64,000 bases of DNA from Terriglobia bacterium (GTDB lineage: Bacteria; Acidobacteriota; Terriglobia; Acidiferrales; UBA7541). Shown here piece by piece: positions 61,304-64,000 of the stretch. Location of the stretch: contig JAIQEW010000012.1 in the NCBI GenBank assembly GCA_020073605.1, positions 88,977-152,976 of the forward strand, given 5' to 3'. Below the pieces are notes generated by a model. That model was not told where the DNA came from and did no database searches. It saw only the letters and a program-made list of their open reading frames with translations. How positions within the stretch are numbered: the stretch's first letter is position 1; each line of letters opens with the position of its first letter. The translations under genes were made by a program, and so were the position numbers.

Positions 61304-61749
61304 AACAGTTCGAAGCATTGACTCGAAAAGATAGCCAGCCGGTCCGGTACCTCATCGTGGACGACTCGGTCTTCGCGCGGAAGAGCCTCGCGAAGATGGT
61401 GGAATCATTCGGCGGGCGACTCGCGGGCGAAGCGGGCGACGGTTGCACGGCCATCACCGAATACGCCCGCACGAAGCCGGATATCGTCCTGATGGATATC
61501 ACCATGCCGCAGATGGAGGGGATCGAAGCGGTCGAGCGCATCGTCCAGGAGCATCCCGAGGCGCGCGTCGTCATGGTCTCTTCGGTCGGCTACCAGGACA
61601 ACATTCTGGCCGCGCTCCAAAAGGGCGCGCGCCATTTCGTGCAGAAGCCCGTGAAGCCCGACGCTCTCTACGAAATCATCCGCTACGTGCTCAACGACGA
61701 CGGCGTCACCACGCCGCCGGCCATCCCAATAGGGGAGAAGTCCCGATGA
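61300..61749 (+). CDS. cheY: CheY response regulator (cluster B)
   Basis: ATG at 61,300 with GGAGA upstream. The 149-residue protein is a single receiver (IVDDSVFARKSLAKMVE, phospho-Asp in IVLMDITMPQMEG, VSSVGYQD, QKPVKPDAL) with a short N-terminal extension and a Pro-rich tail. It carries the kinase signal to the unknown output. Confidence 0.95.
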   Translation: MKQFEALTRKDSQPVRYLIVDDSVFARKSLAKMVESFGGRLAGEAGDGCTAITEYARTKPDIVLMDITMPQMEGIEAVERIVQEHPEARVVMVSSVGYQDNILAALQKGARHFVQKPVKPDALYEIIRYVLNDDGVTTPPAIPIGEKSR

Positions 61750-62246
61750 AAATGGACCTGATCCAGCCGTTTATCGGTTCGCTCGATACCGTTCTCGCGG
61801 AGATGATGCAGTCCCCGGCGAAGATCGGCGACCTCACGATGGAAGAGGATGGCTATCGCAAAAAGGGCCTCGCCGCAGTCGTCACATTCAAGGGACAGAT
61901 CGAAGGGCGCATCATCCTGGACATGGAGCCGCAAGCTGCGGCGAAAGTGGCCGGCTACCTCGCGGGCGCCGAAGTGGACCCCGCGGAGCCGATGGCCACG
62001 GAGGCTGTTTGCGAGCTTGCGAACATGGTGATCGGCAACGCGGTCACGCAGCTCAACGACCGCGGATTCCAATTCAAGGTCTTTCCGCCGTCCGTGATGA
62101 CCGAAGAGCAGTCCGCAAAAGCCGGTCAGGAATCCGAAGCCACGATCCTGTGCTTCGAAACCACCAGCGGCAACGTGTACCTGAACATCTCAATGCACTA
62201 CCACGCGCGACGCTCCCGCGAACGCGCCCCGATGGCCGTCGGATAG
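61746..62246 (+). CDS. cheX: CheX-type CheY-P phosphatase
   Basis: The 166-residue protein has the CheX/CheC catalytic signature with conserved Glu and Asn in EAVCELANMVIGNAVTQLN (about residues 89-107). It removes phosphate from CheY and ends the signal. It overlaps CheY by ATGA. Last gene of cluster B; no terminator with a clear U-tract follows. Confidence 0.9.
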   Translation: MKMDLIQPFIGSLDTVLAEMMQSPAKIGDLTMEEDGYRKKGLAAVVTFKGQIEGRIILDMEPQAAAKVAGYLAGAEVDPAEPMATEAVCELANMVIGNAVTQLNDRGFQFKVFPPSVMTEEQSAKAGQESEATILCFETTSGNVYLNISMHYHARRSRERAPMAVG

Positions 62247-62306
62247 CCTAAAGAGAAGCGAAAAGCCCCACGCTCACAAACCGAGCACCATTCGGCTCCC
62301 TCGGGC

Positions 62307-62522
62307 GGGTGGCCCACCCTTCTGATTCCTCAGGTTGATTCCGCGTCAACAACAAGCACGGTTGTCACTCTTCTCATTGAGTCCAATTCACACCGTTGGG
62401 TGCCCCACCCTTTGCTGTCCAAGGGTGGGACGGTTTAGATCTTGACGAAATGACAGTTCCTTTTGATTCACGACCGTTCCGAAGAGACCCCACCCTTCCC
62501 ACACCGAAGGATGGGGCACCCA
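62307..62522. repeat. Cluster of palindromic intergenic repeats
   Basis: A short unit GGGTGCCCCACCCTT occurs at 62,398 and, inverted with one change, at 62,500-62,522; a third partial copy (GGGTGGCCCACCCTTC) is at 62,307. Each can fold (CCCACCCTT with AAGGGTGGG at 62,404-62,429). This resembles the REP-like intergenic repeats common in acidobacterial genomes. The rest of the gap after cheX shows no gene. Confidence 0.65.
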
Positions 62523-62630
62523 CCGGCGTGGAGTGAACTCCGAGAGAAACTGGCGAAGTGGTACCATCTTGCCGGGCTCGCGGTCAATTGCGGGAATTAC
62601 CAATCTCTAAAAGGGTTGATTGGATAAGAG

Positions 62631-62705
62631 CGAAGGCTCCGTTTCGGACCCAGGTATTCTGTAGTTGGAAGACCAAGAACCCTGGGAAGGAAGAAGGAGC
62701 CTTCG
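62631..62705 (+). promoter_or_regulatory. Hairpin covering the transposase ribosome binding site
   Basis: CGAAGGCTCC (62,631-62,640) pairs with GGAGCCTTCG (62,696-62,705), with CCCAGG/CCTGGG nested inside. The second arm contains GGAG directly before the transposase ATG, so read-through transcripts would have the initiation site hidden. Confidence 0.6.
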
Positions 62706-63752
62706 ATGATCATTATAGGCTGCGATTTTCATCCCAGCTGGCAACAGATTTGTTGGTTGGACAAGGAGACTGGAGAGACCGAAGAGAAGAAGCTGGTGCA
62801 CGCGTCGGGAGAAGCGGAGAAGTTTTACAAGCAGATTCCGGCACCGGCGCGGATCGGGATGGAAGCCACCGGGAACTGCCAGTGGTTTGTGGAGATGGTG
62901 ACGGCGGCAGGGCACGAAGTGTGGATCGGAGACGCGGCGAAGATTCGTGCCAGCGACGTGCGGCAGCAGAAGCACGACAGGAGGGATGCCGCACTGCTGT
63001 TGCAGTTGCTGGTGGAAGGGCGGTTTCCGCGGATCTGGACGCCGTCGAGTGAGCAGCGGGACCTGCGGCAGTTGCTGATTCACCGTTACAAGCTGGTGCG
63101 GCTGCGGGCACAAGCGAAGAACGGATTGCAGCACCTGGCGATGAACCAGGGCGTGCAGAAGAAAAGGCGGCTGTGGAGTGAAGCGGGGCAGACGTTGCTG
63201 CGCGAGCTTCCGCTGAAGCCCTGGGCCAGCCGGCGGCGCGAAGACCTGTTGGGTGTGATGGCGCTGCTGGATCAGAAGATCGGGTCGCTGGACATGGCGG
63301 TGAAGGAAGCAGCCGAGAAAGATCAGAATGCGCGGCTGCTGATGACGCAACCGGGGATAGGGCCGGTGACGTCGCTGGCGTTTGTGCTGACGATGGGAGA
63401 TATAACCCGCTTCCCGCGGGGGAAGCAGGTGGCGAGTTACCTGGGGCTGATTCCGCGGGAATACAGTTCCGGCGGACATCAGCGGCTGGGATCGATCAGC
63501 AAGCAGGGGAACCGGTTTATGAGAATGCTGTTGGTGGAAGCGGCGCAGGTGGCGGTTCGCTGCGACCCGCAGTTTCGTTCCGAGTATTTGCATCGCTGCC
63601 ACAACAAGCCGAAGGGAGTGGCGAAAGTGGCGGCGGCGCGGAAGTTGGCCATACGACTCTACTGGATGCTGCGCACGCAAAAGCGGTATCCGGAGATCGT
63701 TTCGATCGAGAGCAGCTCGCGGGTGGCCCTGGTCGTCCGCCACGGCGGATAG
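62706..63752 (+). CDS. IS110-family transposase (DEDD)
   Basis: The 348-residue recombinase has an N-terminal RuvC-like domain with Asp in GCDFHPSWQQ, Glu in GMEATGNCQW and two Asp in KHDRRDAALLLQLL. The C-terminal Tnp domain has LLMTQPGIGPVTSLA, LGLIPREYSSGG and LGSISKQGNRFMR with the conserved Ser. All catalytic residues are present and length is normal, so it is probably active. Confidence 0.93.
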   Translation: MIIIGCDFHPSWQQICWLDKETGETEEKKLVHASGEAEKFYKQIPAPARIGMEATGNCQWFVEMVTAAGHEVWIGDAAKIRASDVRQQKHDRRDAALLLQLLVEGRFPRIWTPSSEQRDLRQLLIHRYKLVRLRAQAKNGLQHLAMNQGVQKKRRLWSEAGQTLLRELPLKPWASRRREDLLGVMALLDQKIGSLDMAVKEAAEKDQNARLLMTQPGIGPVTSLAFVLTMGDITRFPRGKQVASYLGLIPREYSSGGHQRLGSISKQGNRFMRMLLVEAAQVAVRCDPQFRSEYLHRCHNKPKGVAKVAAARKLAIRLYWMLRTQKRYPEIVSIESSSRVALVVRHGG

Positions 63753-63966
63753 ACCGAAGCATTGATTGGGCGCTCTCGCCCCGATGCAGATCGGGGTTCG
63801 GATAGAAGAATCATGGCCGAGGTCGAGGCCGTATCGATGGTTGGTGAAACGACTCGTTTCACCGAGAAATGATTCACCGTGAGATTCCCAGAGTCTTGGT
63901 CTTCCACCTTCTCTGGCAACCACGCGGTGCTCGGAGCACTGTACCGAACAACTGTGCCTTGACAAC
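63753..63966 (+). ncRNA. Probable guide (seekRNA/bridge) RNA region of the IS1111 element
   Basis: The 214 bases between the transposase stop and the right inverted repeat hold no gene and fold strongly: GGGCG/CGCCC (63,768-63,781), the alternative CCCCGAT/ATCGGGG (63,779-63,796), GGCC/GGCC near 63,815-63,830 and GGTGAAACG/CGTTTCACC (63,843-63,863). IS1111 members encode their guide RNA downstream of the transposase. The exact RNA ends and guide loops are not determined. Confidence 0.55.
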
Positions 63967-64000
63967 GCCTTCGCTCTTATCGAGGGCCACCCGCCGTTCG

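Larger units (their letters stand above)
62623..63981 (+). mobile_element. IS110-superfamily element, IS1111 type, with subterminal inverted repeats
   Basis: A perfect 15-bp inverted repeat GATAAGAGCGAAGGC lies at 62,623-62,637 and, inverted, at 63,967-63,981, around one transposase gene. The element is about 1.36 kb. Subterminal inverted repeats and a longer 3' non-coding end are features of the IS1111 group. The exact tips cannot be fixed without the empty target site. Confidence 0.8.

Noticed and set aside
62607..63965. 452-codon open frame opposite the transposase
   Set aside because: It covers the inverted repeats and non-coding ends of the element and is His/Arg/Pro/Gln-rich; a shadow frame.

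Overview
The window joins two unlike pieces of DNA. Positions 1 to about 21,320 are an integrated element of moderate GC with a podovirus-like gene set, almost all on the minus strand. The rest is a GC-rich bacterial chromosome. The chromosomal genes (trpCFBA, RmuC, rhomboid protease, PgsA, large chemosensory operons, many PilZ and receiver proteins, short repeats containing GGGTGCCCCACCCTT) suggest a Gram-negative soil bacterium, most likely an acidobacterium. That assignment is inference from gene content and style, not a database match.

Prophage (1-21,320). The right boundary is a tRNA-Cys gene whose 3' end faces the element, so it is the probable attachment site. Next to it, on the plus strand, lies an integration module: a short tyrosine recombinase, a two-HTH protein, a full-length tyrosine recombinase and a GIY-YIG protein, behind a near-consensus promoter. 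A divergent promoter drives a leftward unit of about 14 kb with very small gaps: a cold-shock-domain protein, a replication-initiator-like protein with six iterons inside its gene, an HNH nuclease, small proteins, and then virion proteins (nozzle-like, tail protein with a glycosidase-like domain, S74 self-cleaving fibre, three candidate ejection proteins). Left of this is a strong promoter, about 240 nt of highly foldable RNA and an intrinsic terminator, followed by a second cold-shock-domain gene, zinc-finger proteins, a metallophosphatase and a secreted Asn/Ser/Gln-rich protein. Portal, capsid and terminase genes are not visible and would have to lie further left.

Housekeeping chromosome (21,586-35,862). 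RmuC, a secreted protein, RlpA, rhomboid protease, PgsA, a GNAT acetyltransferase, the trpCFBA operon, a pseudo-receiver/membrane/trypsin-like protease fusion, a family-5 uracil-DNA glycosylase, and a three-gene quaternary-amine ABC transporter overlapping it.

Chemosensory region (35,901-62,246). Cluster A (minus strand) resembles the Pil-Chp type: PilZ-like protein, unknown 532-residue protein, degenerate kinase-like protein, CheY, CheW, a receptor with almost no periplasmic domain, CheR, a ChpA-like hybrid CheA with two Hpt domains, CheB, two more CheW proteins, a PatA-like regulator, a response regulator and a double-PilZ protein. Cluster B (plus strand) is TonB-like protein, receptor, CheW, CheR, CheA, CheB, CheY, CheX. 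Between them lies a soluble kinase, a receiver and a sigma54 activator. A near-perfect sigma54 promoter precedes cluster B and weaker matches precede parts of cluster A, each of the two outward-facing ones with repeated GTCTCA/TGAGAC hexamers upstream. This suggests one sigma54 switch controls both chemosensory systems.

The window ends with an acidobacterial-style repeat cluster and a complete IS110-superfamily element of the IS1111 type, with 15-bp subterminal inverted repeats and a structured downstream region that probably encodes its guide RNA.
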